DNA of 64,000 bases, taken from NCBI RefSeq assembly GCF_001476905.1, contig NZ_LDTE01000010.1, positions 62,001-126,000 of the forward strand, read 5' to 3'. Positions 8,195 to 17,198 of this stretch are shown in pieces (position 1 is the first letter of the stretch; each line of letters opens with the position of its first letter). The translations under genes were made by a program, and so were the position numbers. The notes beneath the pieces were generated by a model. That model had not been told where the DNA came from. It searched no databases and worked only from the letters and a program-made list of their open reading frames with translations. Source of the stretch: Sphingomonas sanguinis. GTDB taxonomy: Bacteria; Pseudomonadota; Alphaproteobacteria; Sphingomonadales; Sphingomonadaceae.

Positions 8195-9804
8195 ACAGTC
8201 ATCTCCCGGATCGCCGCCCCGAACGCGCCCAGGCGTTCGTCGGTGGCGCTATTGATTTGGACCAGCACCCGCCCACCGCGTGGAAGGTTAGAGGGCAATG
8301 CGATGGGCATGTCGCCCAGATTGAACAGGCAGAGCAGGCGCTGGTCGCCCTCGCGACGCTCGAATGCGAGCAGCTGGTCGTCGGCATGGAGCAGCGTCAG
8401 GTCGCCGACCGCCAGCGCGGGCGTTTCGGCACGCAGCCGCACCAGGCGACGGGTGAGGTTCAGCAGCGAGTCCGGGTCGCCGTCCTGCCGATTGACTGCC
8501 AGCGCCGCGTGATCCGGGCCGGTCGGCAGCCAAGGCTCGGCATCCGAAAAGCCGCCGTTGATCGCGTTGCTGCTCCACGGCATCGGCGTCCGCACCCCGT
8601 CGCGCGACAGGGTCAGTGGCCAATTGGCAATGGCCTCGGGGTCGACCAGTCGCTCGAAGGGGACATCGACCTGGGTCAGTCCCAGTTCCTCGCCCTGATA
8701 GACAAAGGCATTGCCGCGAAGCGACAGCAGCAACAGCATCTTCATCCGCGCAAAGGCGTCGCGATGCTCGGGGCTAGCCCAGCGCGATACGGCGCGTGGC
8801 GCGTCATGGTTCTCGAACGCCCAGCTTGGCCAGCCGATGCCCGGCTCGGCGGGCCATTTCGCGACCGCCTCGGCGACGATGCGCGGGGTCAGCCGGTCGG
8901 CATAAAGGAAGTCGAAGCCGTAAGCCGTATTCAGCCGATGGTCCCCGGCGGTGAACAGCTTCATCTCGCGATCCGCCTCATCGCCGCCGACTTCCGCCAC
9001 GGTGAAGCGGTCGCCATACTCGTCCAGCGTGGCGCGGATACGCTCTAGGAACGGCACGATATCGGCGTGGCTCTGGTTATAGAGCTTCAACTGGAAGTCG
9101 AACGGCCGGGTGCGCGTCTTGCCGTTATCCGGCGCGGGCGGGTTATCGCGCATGGTCGGCTCATGCATCATGAAGTTGATCGCATCGAGGCGGAAGCCGT
9201 CCACCCCCCGGTCCAGCCAGAAGCGCGCGGTCGCCAGCAATTCGGCCTGCACGTCCGGGTGGTGGACGTGAAGCTGCGGCTGTTCCTTCAGGAAATTGTG
9301 CAGATAATATTGCCCGCGTCGTGCATCCCAGGTCCAGGCGGGGCCGCCGAACACCGACTGCCAGTTGGACGGCGGCGAACCGTCGGGCTTGGCATCGGCC
9401 CAGACATACCAGTCGGCACGGGCGTTGGTGCGGCTCGACCGGCTCTCGGTGAACCAGGGGTGTTCGTCCGAGGTATGGCTGTACACCTGATCGATGACGA
9501 CCTTCAGTCCCAGTTCGTGCGCCCGCGCGACCAGCGCATCGAAGTCCTTCAGCGTGCCGAAGATCGGATCGACATCGCGGTAATCCGCCACGTCATAGCC
9601 GAAATCCTTCATCGGCGAGGTGAAGAAGGGCGACAGCCAGATGGCATCCACGCCCAAGCTGGCGACATGGTCCAGCCGCGCCGTGATGCCGGGCAGGTCG
9701 CCGATGCCGTCGCCATTGCTGTCGGCAAAACTGCGCGGGTAGATTTGATAGATCACCGCGCCCTTCCACCAGGGGCGCGGGGGATTGGGGTAAGTCTCGG
9801 TCAT
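8191..9804 (-). CDS. GH13 alpha-glucosidase
   Basis: A 537-residue GH13 enzyme of the oligo-1,6-glucosidase/alpha-glucosidase type. The barrel starts with AVIYQIYPRSFADSNGDGIG. The nucleophile is Asp207 (GFRLDA), the acid/base Glu271 (VAEVGG) and the transition-state stabiliser Asp334 (ENHD). There is no signal peptide, so it should act in the cytoplasm on imported maltose or maltodextrin. The ATG at 9804 shares its A with the upstream amylase stop (TGATG); a TTG one codon earlier is the alternative. The next gene overlaps by ATGA. This tight coupling puts it in the maltose operon. Confidence 0.92.
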   Translation of the reverse strand: MTETYPNPPRPWWKGAVIYQIYPRSFADSNGDGIGDLPGITARLDHVASLGVDAIWLSPFFTSPMKDFGYDVADYRDVDPIFGTLKDFDALVARAHELGLKVVIDQVYSHTSDEHPWFTESRSSRTNARADWYVWADAKPDGSPPSNWQSVFGGPAWTWDARRGQYYLHNFLKEQPQLHVHHPDVQAELLATARFWLDRGVDGFRLDAINFMMHEPTMRDNPPAPDNGKTRTRPFDFQLKLYNQSHADIVPFLERIRATLDEYGDRFTVAEVGGDEADREMKLFTAGDHRLNTAYGFDFLYADRLTPRIVAEAVAKWPAEPGIGWPSWAFENHDAPRAVSRWASPEHRDAFARMKMLLLLSLRGNAFVYQGEELGLTQVDVPFERLVDPEAIANWPLTLSRDGVRTPMPWSSNAINGGFSDAEPWLPTGPDHAALAVNRQDGDPDSLLNLTRRLVRLRAETPALAVGDLTLLHADDQLLAFERREGDQRLLCLFNLGDMPIALPSNLPRGGRVLVQINSATDERLGAFGAAIREMTV

Positions 9805-11597
9805 CAACGGCTCTCCGCCGCGCAGACGGCATAACCGAAGGCGGGCAATTCCAACATCAGGCTCCCCGGCGCGGCGGCGGTCGGGGCACAGGTGCCGGCC
9901 ATGGTCGCGAAACGTTGCGACGCCGTTTCAACCTGTACGGCCTGAGCAAGAGGCTTGGCCGAGGTGTTGAAGGCAATCACATATTCGCGGCCCGTGGCGG
10001 GATCGAAGCGCGAGACGGCGAACAGTCCCGGCGCATCGCCACGTGCCCGGATCACCTGTCGCCCTCGCGTGAGCGCAGGATTAGCGGTGCGCAAGCGGGC
10101 GAGTGTCGCGATCTCGCGGTAGAGCGGATGGGAGGGCATGAAGCTGTCGGTCGCGGTCGTCTTGGAGGTGCCGACCAGCTTGTTGTCGTTGTAGCTCGCG
10201 ACCTTGCTGGCAAACATGTCCTCGCGCGCGTCCTGGTCGTTGCCGTCACCCGCAAAACCCTGTTCATCGCCCGAATAGATGGTCGGCACACCTCGCAGCG
10301 TCAGCAGCATCGCATGGCCGAGTTCGACCCGCTTCAGGATTTCCTCGTCCGAGGCATTCGGGTTGGCTTCACGCACATCACGGGCAAAGCGGCCATGATC
10401 GTGATTGCCGAGAAAGGTCGGCAATATGTCCGCCGTCGCCTCGCCCTTGGCATAGAGCACATCGCCCTCGAACAGGTTGGATAGCACACGCGTCGGCTTA
10501 TTCTCGGCGACGGTCTGGATCACCGCGTTCATGAACGCGAAGTCGAGGACCGCCGGATAGTCTGCAATCTTGGTCCAGCGTGCGAGGTAGCCGGGGTCCA
10601 TCCCCGCCGTCACTTCGCCGAAGATATGGAAGTTCGGGATACCCTTGGCTTTCGCGCGGTCCAGCATGGCGGGGACAAAGCTGCGCCAGAACGCCGGGTT
10701 CACATGCTTGGCGGTGTCGATGCGATAGCCATCGATGCCGAAGCGGTCGATCCAGCTGCCATAAATGTCGATCATGCCCGCAATGACGCGCGGATTTTCG
10801 GTGTAGAGATCGTCCAGTCCCGAGAAGTCGCCCATGGTCGAGCTTTCATCCTCGAAGCTCGTATTGCCGCGATTGTGATAATAGATCGGGTCGTTGAGCC
10901 AGGCCGGGGTCTTGGCGTTCTTCTCGCTTGCTGGGACGTAAGGGGTGTAGGCGTAATTCGGGTCGGTCAGCTTCGCGAAGTTCGCCGCCGTCTGCACATC
11001 GTCGCCCAGAAAACCCGGATTGATCGCCGTGCCCTTCACGCCGCCGCGCCGCTGATAGGGATAGGTCGCGCGGTCGCGATACGGGCAGGGCAAGCCTTCG
11101 GCGCATTCGCGATACTGGATCACGTCCGCCGTATGGTTGACGATGATGTCCATATAGACCTTCATCCTCCGGCCATGCGCCGCAGCAATGAAGGCGCGCA
11201 GATCGGCCTCGCTGCCCAGATGCGGATCGACCGTGGTGAAATCGGTGATCCAATAGCCGTGATAGCCCGCGCTCTCCTGCCCCTTGGCGCCCTGCACCGC
11301 CTTGTTCTTGAAGATCGGCCCCAGCCAGATCGCAGTCGCGCCCAGCCCCTGGATATAGTCGAGCCGCTTGGTCAGCCCCTTCAGGTCGCCGCCATGGTAG
11401 AAGCCCTTATGCGTCGGGTCGAAGCCGGTGGTCAGCGGCCCGCCCTTCAGGCCGCCGCGATCATTGGCGGTGTCGCCATTATCGAACCGGTCGGGCAGGA
11501 CGAAATAGATCACTTCGTCCTGCGGCAGGCGCTGGCGGTAATCCTGTGCGGCGAGCGGCGTAGCGGTCGCGAGGAGCGCGAGCAGCAGCTTTTTCAT
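9804..11597 (-). CDS. GH13 alpha-amylase, exported
   Basis: A 597-residue alpha-amylase-family protein with a signal peptide (MKKLLLALLATATPLAA). The four GH13 regions are visible: DIIVNH, GYRIDTAKH (nucleophile Asp), FGEV (acid/base Glu) and FLGNHD. It should cut starch or maltodextrins at alpha-1,4 bonds outside the cytoplasm and feed the TonB receptor or the periplasmic glucosidase. The start is set at 11597, where ATGA overlaps the preceding gene and the signal peptide begins; an upstream alternative would add ten residues before it. Its stop forms TGATG with the alpha-glucosidase. Confidence 0.9.
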   Translation of the reverse strand: MKKLLLALLATATPLAAQDYRQRLPQDEVIYFVLPDRFDNGDTANDRGGLKGGPLTTGFDPTHKGFYHGGDLKGLTKRLDYIQGLGATAIWLGPIFKNKAVQGAKGQESAGYHGYWITDFTTVDPHLGSEADLRAFIAAAHGRRMKVYMDIIVNHTADVIQYRECAEGLPCPYRDRATYPYQRRGGVKGTAINPGFLGDDVQTAANFAKLTDPNYAYTPYVPASEKNAKTPAWLNDPIYYHNRGNTSFEDESSTMGDFSGLDDLYTENPRVIAGMIDIYGSWIDRFGIDGYRIDTAKHVNPAFWRSFVPAMLDRAKAKGIPNFHIFGEVTAGMDPGYLARWTKIADYPAVLDFAFMNAVIQTVAENKPTRVLSNLFEGDVLYAKGEATADILPTFLGNHDHGRFARDVREANPNASDEEILKRVELGHAMLLTLRGVPTIYSGDEQGFAGDGNDQDAREDMFASKVASYNDNKLVGTSKTTATDSFMPSHPLYREIATLARLRTANPALTRGRQVIRARGDAPGLFAVSRFDPATGREYVIAFNTSAKPLAQAVQVETASQRFATMAGTCAPTAAAPGSLMLELPAFGYAVCAAESR

Positions 11598-13132
11598 GCG
11601 AAAACCTTTGGGGCAGGAGCGGCGCAATGCGCGGCGAGGAAGGCGTCGTGCGTCGGCAACCGGGCGGCCACCTGCGCGGCATGACGCCGGGTGAGGTTGA
11701 GGAAATCGTCGAGCTCATGCGCCGTCAGCGTATCGGCCAGCGCATGATGGCCGGTGGGAATGATGCCCTGTCCGATCATCACCTGGACCCAGGCGGGTTC
11801 GGCGAACAGCTCCTCGCCCTCACGACGGAATCGGCCGTTCGCACGGAACAGCGCGATCCGGGCAGCGAGGCTATCGGGCAAGGGCACCGCCCGCCGCTCG
11901 GTCCAGAAGGGCTCGGTCCGCGCATTGGCGTGGTAATGCAGGATCAGGAAGTCGCGGATCGCCAGCCACTCGGCGGCGGTCTCGGCGTTATAGGCGTCGA
12001 TCTCGACCGGCTGGAGCGTCGAGCCCGGCCAATATTCGAGCAGTCGCGCGATGCCCGACTGGATCAGGTGGATGCTGGTCGACTCCAGTGGCTCCAGAAA
12101 TCCCGCCGCCAGCCCGAGCGCAACGCAATTGCCGACCCAGGCGCGGCAGCGGCGTCCGGTGGTGAAGCGCAAACGGCGCGGCTCGCCCATGGCCTCGCCG
12201 TTCAGCGCGGTCAGCAGGCGATCAGTGGCCTCGTCGTCCGAAAGATGGAGGCTGTCATAGACCAGGCCATTGCCGGTGCGATGCTGAAGCGGAATGCGCC
12301 AGCGCCAGCCCGCACCATGCGCGATCGCGCGGGTATAGGGGGGCAGGGGGGCGGCACGCTCGCCCGCCACCGCCAGCGCGCGGTCACAGGGCAGCAACTC
12401 CGACCAGTCGTCGAACGGCTCGGCCAGCGTCTCGCCGATCAGCAGAGCGCGGAAACCCGTGCAGTCGATGAACAGGTCACCCGCATGGGCGTCTCCGCCG
12501 TCGAGCACGACATGGTCGATCCGCCCGCCCCTATCGCGCGCGACCGAGGCGATGCGCCCTTCGACCCGCACCACGCCCGCCGTTTCGGCATGGCGGCGGA
12601 GCAACGCGGCATAGAGGCTGGCGTCGAAATGATAGGCCCAGGCCAGACCGCTCGGCAGGTCGGGGCGGCCGGGATCGGGGGCGAAGCGGCCCGCCATCGC
12701 GGCTTGTGCGCTTGGGCTATGGCCCCAGAGCGAGGCCGGGTTCGCCGCCCCGCCGCCGCGCAGCCAGTAATGGTGAAACGGCACCAGCCCCAGCGCGCGA
12801 CCGATGCTGCCAAAGGCGTGGAGATAGCCGCTGCCTTCACTCGACCATCCCTCGAACCGGATACCCAGCTTGAAGCTGCCGTTCGTCGCGCGGAGAAACT
12901 CGGCCTCGTCCAGGCCCAGAATCTGGTTGAACAGGCGGATGCCGGGGATGGTCGCCTCGCCTACGCCAACCGTACCAATGGCGTCGGATTCGATCAGGGT
13001 GATGCGGTGGTCGGCGGGCAGGAACCGCGCCAGCGCCGCCGCCGCCATCCATCCGGCGGTGCCGCTGCCGACGATCACGACCCGTCGGGCGATACGGTCT
13101 GCGGAAGGGGCGGCGTCCATGCGGCGTCTCAC
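11594..13132 (-). CDS. tryptophan-7-halogenase family flavoprotein in the maltose operon
   Basis: A 512-residue FAD-dependent protein. The dinucleotide motif is VIVGSGTAGWMAAAALARF, and the halogenase signature WRWRIP follows in the middle. Residues matching the catalytic Lys of PrnA (Lys88 in NGSFKLG) and its Glu (Glu350 in LEPLESTS) are both kept. True members use FADH2, O2 and halide to halogenate tryptophan or other aromatics. Genes of this family often sit beside TonB receptors in sphingomonads, Caulobacter and xanthomonads, where their substrate is unknown. No flavin reductase is nearby. The start is uncertain: GTG 13132 or ATG 13120. The ribosome site is partly held in the hairpin upstream. 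Confidence 0.82.
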   Translation of the reverse strand: MRRRMDAAPSADRIARRVVIVGSGTAGWMAAAALARFLPADHRITLIESDAIGTVGVGEATIPGIRLFNQILGLDEAEFLRATNGSFKLGIRFEGWSSEGSGYLHAFGSIGRALGLVPFHHYWLRGGGAANPASLWGHSPSAQAAMAGRFAPDPGRPDLPSGLAWAYHFDASLYAALLRRHAETAGVVRVEGRIASVARDRGGRIDHVVLDGGDAHAGDLFIDCTGFRALLIGETLAEPFDDWSELLPCDRALAVAGERAAPLPPYTRAIAHGAGWRWRIPLQHRTGNGLVYDSLHLSDDEATDRLLTALNGEAMGEPRRLRFTTGRRCRAWVGNCVALGLAAGFLEPLESTSIHLIQSGIARLLEYWPGSTLQPVEIDAYNAETAAEWLAIRDFLILHYHANARTEPFWTERRAVPLPDSLAARIALFRANGRFRREGEELFAEPAWVQVMIGQGIIPTGHHALADTLTAHELDDFLNLTRRHAAQVAARLPTHDAFLAAHCAAPAPKVFA

Positions 13133-13137
13133 AACTT

Positions 13138-13170
13138 CCCCGCGCCGGTGGTGGGCTCACCGGCGCGGGG
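13138..13170 (-). promoter_or_regulatory. perfect intercistronic hairpin between TonB receptor and halogenase genes
   Basis: CCCCGCGCCGGTG (13138-13150) and CACCGGCGCGGGG (13158-13170) are exact inverted repeats with a 7-base loop, starting 11 bases after the receptor stop. There is no T-run on the minus strand. It may stabilise the receptor mRNA or lower expression of the genes behind it. Its 3' arm merges with GGGGAAG, the only ribosome-site-like sequence for the next gene. Confidence 0.7.
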
Positions 13171-13181
13171 GTAGGGGATCA

Positions 13182-15926
13182 TCAGAAGCGATAGGTAAAC
13201 CCGGCCAGGAACCGGCGGCCATAGCTTTGATAATCGATCACCTCGTCGCGGCGACCGCCATTGACGGTGACGAAGGGGGTGTCGGTCAGGTTCTGGCCCT
13301 GCACGAACAGCGACAGGCCCTTCAGCGACCCGTCCTGGAAGTCATAGCCGATCTGGCCGTCGACGATCGTCTCGTCGATGGCGCGGCGGCGGACGCGGTT
13401 GGCGCCGAAGCCCGACAGCTCACCCACGAAGGTCGAACGATACCGGACCGAGCCGCGGATGTTGAAGCCCCACTTCTCGAAATAGGCGGTGCCGTTGGCC
13501 ACCCAGCGCGAATAGCCGGGGATGTCCTCGGCATTGCCGCCGGGCGTCGGGGTGATCTCGGTCTTGGTGTACGAACCACCACCCGTCAGGCCGAAGCCGT
13601 CGAGGAAGCCGACCAGTTGCCCGAGCGGCAGGGTGCCCGCCAGCTCGGCACCATAGATCTTGCCGCCGGTGCCGTTGATCGGCCGGGTGATGCGTCCGAA
13701 GGTCGGGATGCCCGCGGGCAGCGCGGCGGGAAGCGGCAGGCCGGTATAGTCGTAAGGCTGCTCAAGATTGTAAACGAAGCTCTTAAGATCCTTGTAGAAG
13801 CCCTGCGCCGCCAGATAGCCCTTGGTCCCGAAATATTTCTCGATCGTCGCGTCGAACGAATTGGCGCGGATCGGGCGGAGATACGGGTTGCCGCCATTGC
13901 CCGAGATCAGGCCCTGCTGGGCATCGAAGCCATAGGACAGGGCGACACGCATGTCGTCGAAGCGCGGGCGCATCATCTGGCGCGCGGCGGCCAGGCGGAA
14001 CACCCAGTCGCTGGGCAGGCGCAGCGACAGGTTGGCGCTGGGCAGGATATCCCAGTAATCGTCGCCCTGGGTGATGTTGGTATAGCCGGTGCCGTTATAG
14101 ACCAAGCCACGCGACTTCTGTTCGGTGCCGACCGCCTGCACGCCGATATTGCCGGTCAGCTCGGCCGCGCCCAGCTGCGCCTTCAGGTCCGCCTGGACAT
14201 AGGCGGTCATCAGATGCTCGGTGGTGCGATACGCCTTGGCGGGGATGTCCGGGCTGGTGTTCGGCGTCAGCACGAGGACCCCGCCCGCCAGCAGCGCGCG
14301 CGGATCATAGCTGAGCATCGGCCCCAGACCCAGATAGGTCAGGTCGGTCGGCGTCTGGCGATATTGCTGCGGCACCGGCGCGATGGTGGCCGTGCCGGGC
14401 AGCGTCACGAAGGACTCGTTGGGTGCCAGCGATTTGGCATGATCGGTATAGTTCAGGCCGAAGCGTAGCGCGCTGACGATCGGGGTCTCGACTTCGCGTT
14501 CGATCTCGATGCGATACTGCTTGATCTCATCGGTGACCTTGCGGTCGTTATAATAGCCGGTCTGGCGCGTGGAGCCGCCCCAGCCCAGCGGATCGGTCAG
14601 CTGGATCAGGTTGGGGTCGGAATAGTTCAGCGTCGGCTTGAACACGGTGCCGGTCCGGCCGGTGGTGAAGCCCAGCGTGTCGGTCGCGCCGACACCCTGG
14701 CCGTAACCGGTGCCGCTATAGGTCTCCAGCGTCACTTCATCGCGGTCGGTGCGCGAATAGCTGAGGTCGATGAACGCGCTCCAGCCGTCATCGCCCTTGT
14801 ACTTGCCATTATAGCCGAACGAATAGAGCTTGGCCTTGCGCTGGAACGAGTCGTTGCGGACGACGCCTTCGACCTTGTTGAAGGTGCCCGAGGTGACCAG
14901 TCCGTTATTGACGACGGCATTGGTCAGCGACGTGCCCGACCCCCATTGCAGCGGCAGTTCGATACCGCGCTTGATCTGGTCGTCGTTGAAGTCGGAATAG
15001 AAGCCGTCCAGCGTGCTGGTGAAGGTGTCGCTCATCCGCCACTGCACTGTGCCCGAAAGGCCCAGCCGCTTCAGCGTGGTCGAGGTGACATAGGACTTGG
15101 AGCCGCCGATGACGTCCACCGGCTGGCCGCCGACGGTGGTCTGGGCATAGCCCCAGGCATTGCCTTCCTGAATCTGGTATGGTTCGTTCAGATAGCTGGC
15201 CGATAGTGCGACGCCGATCGTGTCATCGGCGAACTGGTCGACATAGGTCGCGGTGGCGCGATAGCCGAAGTCCTTTGACCCCGCATTCAGCTTGCCGATA
15301 TCGGCATAGGTGCCGCGCGCGCCGACCGAGATCACGCGCTTGCCGTAATCGAGCGGGCGGATCGTCTTCAGGTCGACCGTGCCCGACAGGCCCTGGCCGA
15401 TCAGCCCGGCATTGGCGGTCTTGTAGATCAGGACCTGGTTCACGACCTCGGCCGGATACTGGTCATACTCGACCGCGCGATTGTCGCCGGTCGAGGTCTG
15501 CTCGCGCCCGTTCAGCAGCGTGGTCGAGAAGTCCGGAGCAAAGCCGCGGATCGAGATGGCGTTGGAGCGGCCGTTCACCCGCTGCGACGTGACGCCGGGC
15601 AGGCGGGCGATGGACTCGGCGATCGAGGCGTCGGGCAGCTTGCCGATATCCTCGGCCGAGACGGACTCGACGACCAGATCGCGGTTCTTCTTCTCGGCGA
15701 CGGCGTTTTCCAGCGCGGCGCGGAAGCCGGTGACGACGATTTCACCGGGTTCTGCATCGGTCTGTGCCTGCTGCGCGGCGGCGTCGGTGCTGTTGGTGGT
15801 GGGCGCGGGCACGATCGTCGTGGTCTGCGCGAAGACCGGCGCGGCGACGACCATGGCCAGCGTGCTGACCCCGAGCTTCAGGAACGAGCGCGCGGCATCG
15901 GCCGGCGCCACAGGGCGAACCGTCAT
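13182..15926 (-). CDS. malA: TonB-dependent outer-membrane receptor for maltose/maltodextrins (MalA-like)
   Basis: A 914-residue receptor with a signal region (to APVFAQ), a TonB-box-like EIVVTGF and a plug domain (SIAESIARLPGVTSQRVNGR and following). A long beta-barrel ends in the aromatic C-terminus FLAGFTYRF. The start is ATG 15926, preceded by GGAGGGGA. Its place, divergent from a LacI regulator and an MFS importer and ahead of amylase and glucosidases, matches the Caulobacter crescentus malA-malI-malY arrangement for TonB-driven maltose uptake. Substrate specificity is inferred from this context. Expression is probably repressed by the LacI protein through sites in the divergent spacer. 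Confidence 0.88.
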   Translation of the reverse strand: MTVRPVAPADAARSFLKLGVSTLAMVVAAPVFAQTTTIVPAPTTNSTDAAAQQAQTDAEPGEIVVTGFRAALENAVAEKKNRDLVVESVSAEDIGKLPDASIAESIARLPGVTSQRVNGRSNAISIRGFAPDFSTTLLNGREQTSTGDNRAVEYDQYPAEVVNQVLIYKTANAGLIGQGLSGTVDLKTIRPLDYGKRVISVGARGTYADIGKLNAGSKDFGYRATATYVDQFADDTIGVALSASYLNEPYQIQEGNAWGYAQTTVGGQPVDVIGGSKSYVTSTTLKRLGLSGTVQWRMSDTFTSTLDGFYSDFNDDQIKRGIELPLQWGSGTSLTNAVVNNGLVTSGTFNKVEGVVRNDSFQRKAKLYSFGYNGKYKGDDGWSAFIDLSYSRTDRDEVTLETYSGTGYGQGVGATDTLGFTTGRTGTVFKPTLNYSDPNLIQLTDPLGWGGSTRQTGYYNDRKVTDEIKQYRIEIEREVETPIVSALRFGLNYTDHAKSLAPNESFVTLPGTATIAPVPQQYRQTPTDLTYLGLGPMLSYDPRALLAGGVLVLTPNTSPDIPAKAYRTTEHLMTAYVQADLKAQLGAAELTGNIGVQAVGTEQKSRGLVYNGTGYTNITQGDDYWDILPSANLSLRLPSDWVFRLAAARQMMRPRFDDMRVALSYGFDAQQGLISGNGGNPYLRPIRANSFDATIEKYFGTKGYLAAQGFYKDLKSFVYNLEQPYDYTGLPLPAALPAGIPTFGRITRPINGTGGKIYGAELAGTLPLGQLVGFLDGFGLTGGGSYTKTEITPTPGGNAEDIPGYSRWVANGTAYFEKWGFNIRGSVRYRSTFVGELSGFGANRVRRRAIDETIVDGQIGYDFQDGSLKGLSLFVQGQNLTDTPFVTVNGGRRDEVIDYQSYGRRFLAGFTYRF

Positions 15927-16134
15927 GAAATCCCCTCCAAGAAATCCCGTTTTCTTGATCGACCAACGGGTATGGTTGTTGACGCCTCTGTGAAATCGTT
16001 CGCGTCGAAAAGGAATAATGCCGCATACGTATTCAATGCGGCCGTTTCGGCCTGTTGCATTATTACGACAGGGCTCGCGCTTAACCCGGATCACGAAAGT
16101 CGGTATGCGGGGAGGAGAGGAGGAAGCGCACGTC
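15927..16134. promoter_or_regulatory. divergent control region of the maltose locus with nested inverted repeats
   Basis: This 208-base spacer separates the malA-type operon from the LacI gene. It has two nested inverted repeats. GCCGCAT (16020-16026) and ATGCGGC (16036-16042) have a 9-base spacer. AATAATGC (16014-16021) and GCATTATT (16057-16064) surround them. The LacI-family protein encoded alongside is the obvious candidate to bind here. A further imperfect symmetry, GAAATCGTTCGCGTCGAAA, lies at 15992-16010. Promoter elements cannot be fixed with confidence. Confidence 0.5.
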
Positions 16135-17166
16135 TTGGCCGGTCCGCGTAAGCCCACATCGTTCGACATCGCGCAAATGGCGGGCGTGTCCCAGCCGACG
16201 GTCAGCCGTGCGCTGCGCGGCAGCCCCTCGGTCAGCGCCGCCACCCGCGCGCGGATCGAGGCGATCGCCAAGACGCTGAACTATACGGTCGACCGGGCCG
16301 CCTCGAACCTGCGCAGCGGGCAGACGCGGACGCTGGCGCTGCTGCTGTTCCGCGATCCCTCGCCAGGCCGCACGCTAATCAATCCCTTTTTTCTCGGTAT
16401 GTTAGGCTCCATCATGGAGAGCTGCGCCGAAGTCGGGTACGACCTTCTGGTCTCGTTCCAGAACCCAACCAGCAACTGGCAGGCGGATTATGAGGACAGT
16501 CACCGCGCCGATGGGCTGATCCTGCTCGGCTATGGCGATTATGCCGCCTATCGCGAACAGCTGGAGACGCTGGTCGCGCGCGGCACCCATTTCGTCCGCT
16601 GGGGTTCGGTGGCACCCGGGCAGCCGGGTTTGACCATCGGCTGCGACAATCATGCGGGCGCGCTGGCCGCCACCCGCCATCTGGTGGCGCAGGGGCGCAA
16701 GCGGATCGCGTTCCTGGGCGATGCGACCGACCATTATCCCGAATTCCATGACCGCTATCGCGGCTATTGCGATGCGCTGGCGGAAGCGGGGCTGGTTTGC
16801 GACCCGGCGCTACAGGTCGGCGCGATATCCAGTGAGGAAGAGGGCGAGCGCGCCGCGCGCGAATTGCTGGCACGGGGCAAGGCGTTCGACGGCATCATGG
16901 CGGCGAGCGACCTGATCGCCCTGGCCGCAATGCGCGTGCTGGCCGGGGCGGGTTTGCGCGTGCCCGCCGACATCTCGCTGGTCGGCTTCGACGATATTCC
17001 TGCGGCCAGCTTTGCGCATCCGCCGCTGACGACCGTGGTGCAGGATGCCGCCGCCGCCGGGCGGCTGCTGGTCCGCGCGCTGCTGGCCGAAATTGCCGGC
17101 AAGCCGCCGACGCCGACGCTGCTGCCCGCCACCCTGGTCGTGCGCGGGTCGAGCATAAGACCATAA
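16135..17166 (+). CDS. malI: LacI family repressor of the maltose locus (MalI-like)
   Basis: A 343-residue LacI/GalR protein. It has an N-terminal helix-turn-helix (FDIAQMAGVSQPTVSRALRG), a hinge helix (AASNLRSGQTRTLAL) and a periplasmic-binding-protein-like sensor domain ending GFDDIPAASFAHPPLTTVVQ. It should bind operators in the divergent spacer until maltose or a derivative is present. The TTG start at 16135 follows the purine-rich GGAGGAGAGGAGGAAG and gives the usual family length. ATG 16105 would add ten residues, and the longest frame begins at 16018 inside the inverted repeats. Confidence 0.88.
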   Translation: MAGPRKPTSFDIAQMAGVSQPTVSRALRGSPSVSAATRARIEAIAKTLNYTVDRAASNLRSGQTRTLALLLFRDPSPGRTLINPFFLGMLGSIMESCAEVGYDLLVSFQNPTSNWQADYEDSHRADGLILLGYGDYAAYREQLETLVARGTHFVRWGSVAPGQPGLTIGCDNHAGALAATRHLVAQGRKRIAFLGDATDHYPEFHDRYRGYCDALAEAGLVCDPALQVGAISSEEEGERAARELLARGKAFDGIMAASDLIALAAMRVLAGAGLRVPADISLVGFDDIPAASFAHPPLTTVVQDAAAAGRLLVRALLAEIAGKPPTPTLLPATLVVRGSSIRP

Positions 17167-17168
17167 AT

Positions 17169-17174
17169 TATAAT
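17169..17174 (+). promoter_or_regulatory. TATAAT -10-like element before the MFS gene
   Basis: An exact TATAAT in an AT-rich patch between the LacI stop and the MFS start stands out in this GC-rich sequence. The bases 17 upstream (GGGTCG) do not resemble a -35, so a separate promoter is only possible. Confidence 0.25.
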
Positions 17175-17198
17175 GATAACAGAATTTTGGGAGGGGTT

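Noticed and set aside
11627..14468. Two plus-strand frames of more than 500 residues inside the halogenase and TonB receptor genes
   Set aside because: Arg/Gly/Ala-rich, no motifs, antisense to clear genes.
13182..16271. Longer 1029-residue start for the TonB receptor
   Set aside because: It would run through the divergent promoter and the start of the LacI gene and put 115 residues ahead of the signal peptide; ATG 15926 has a good ribosome site.
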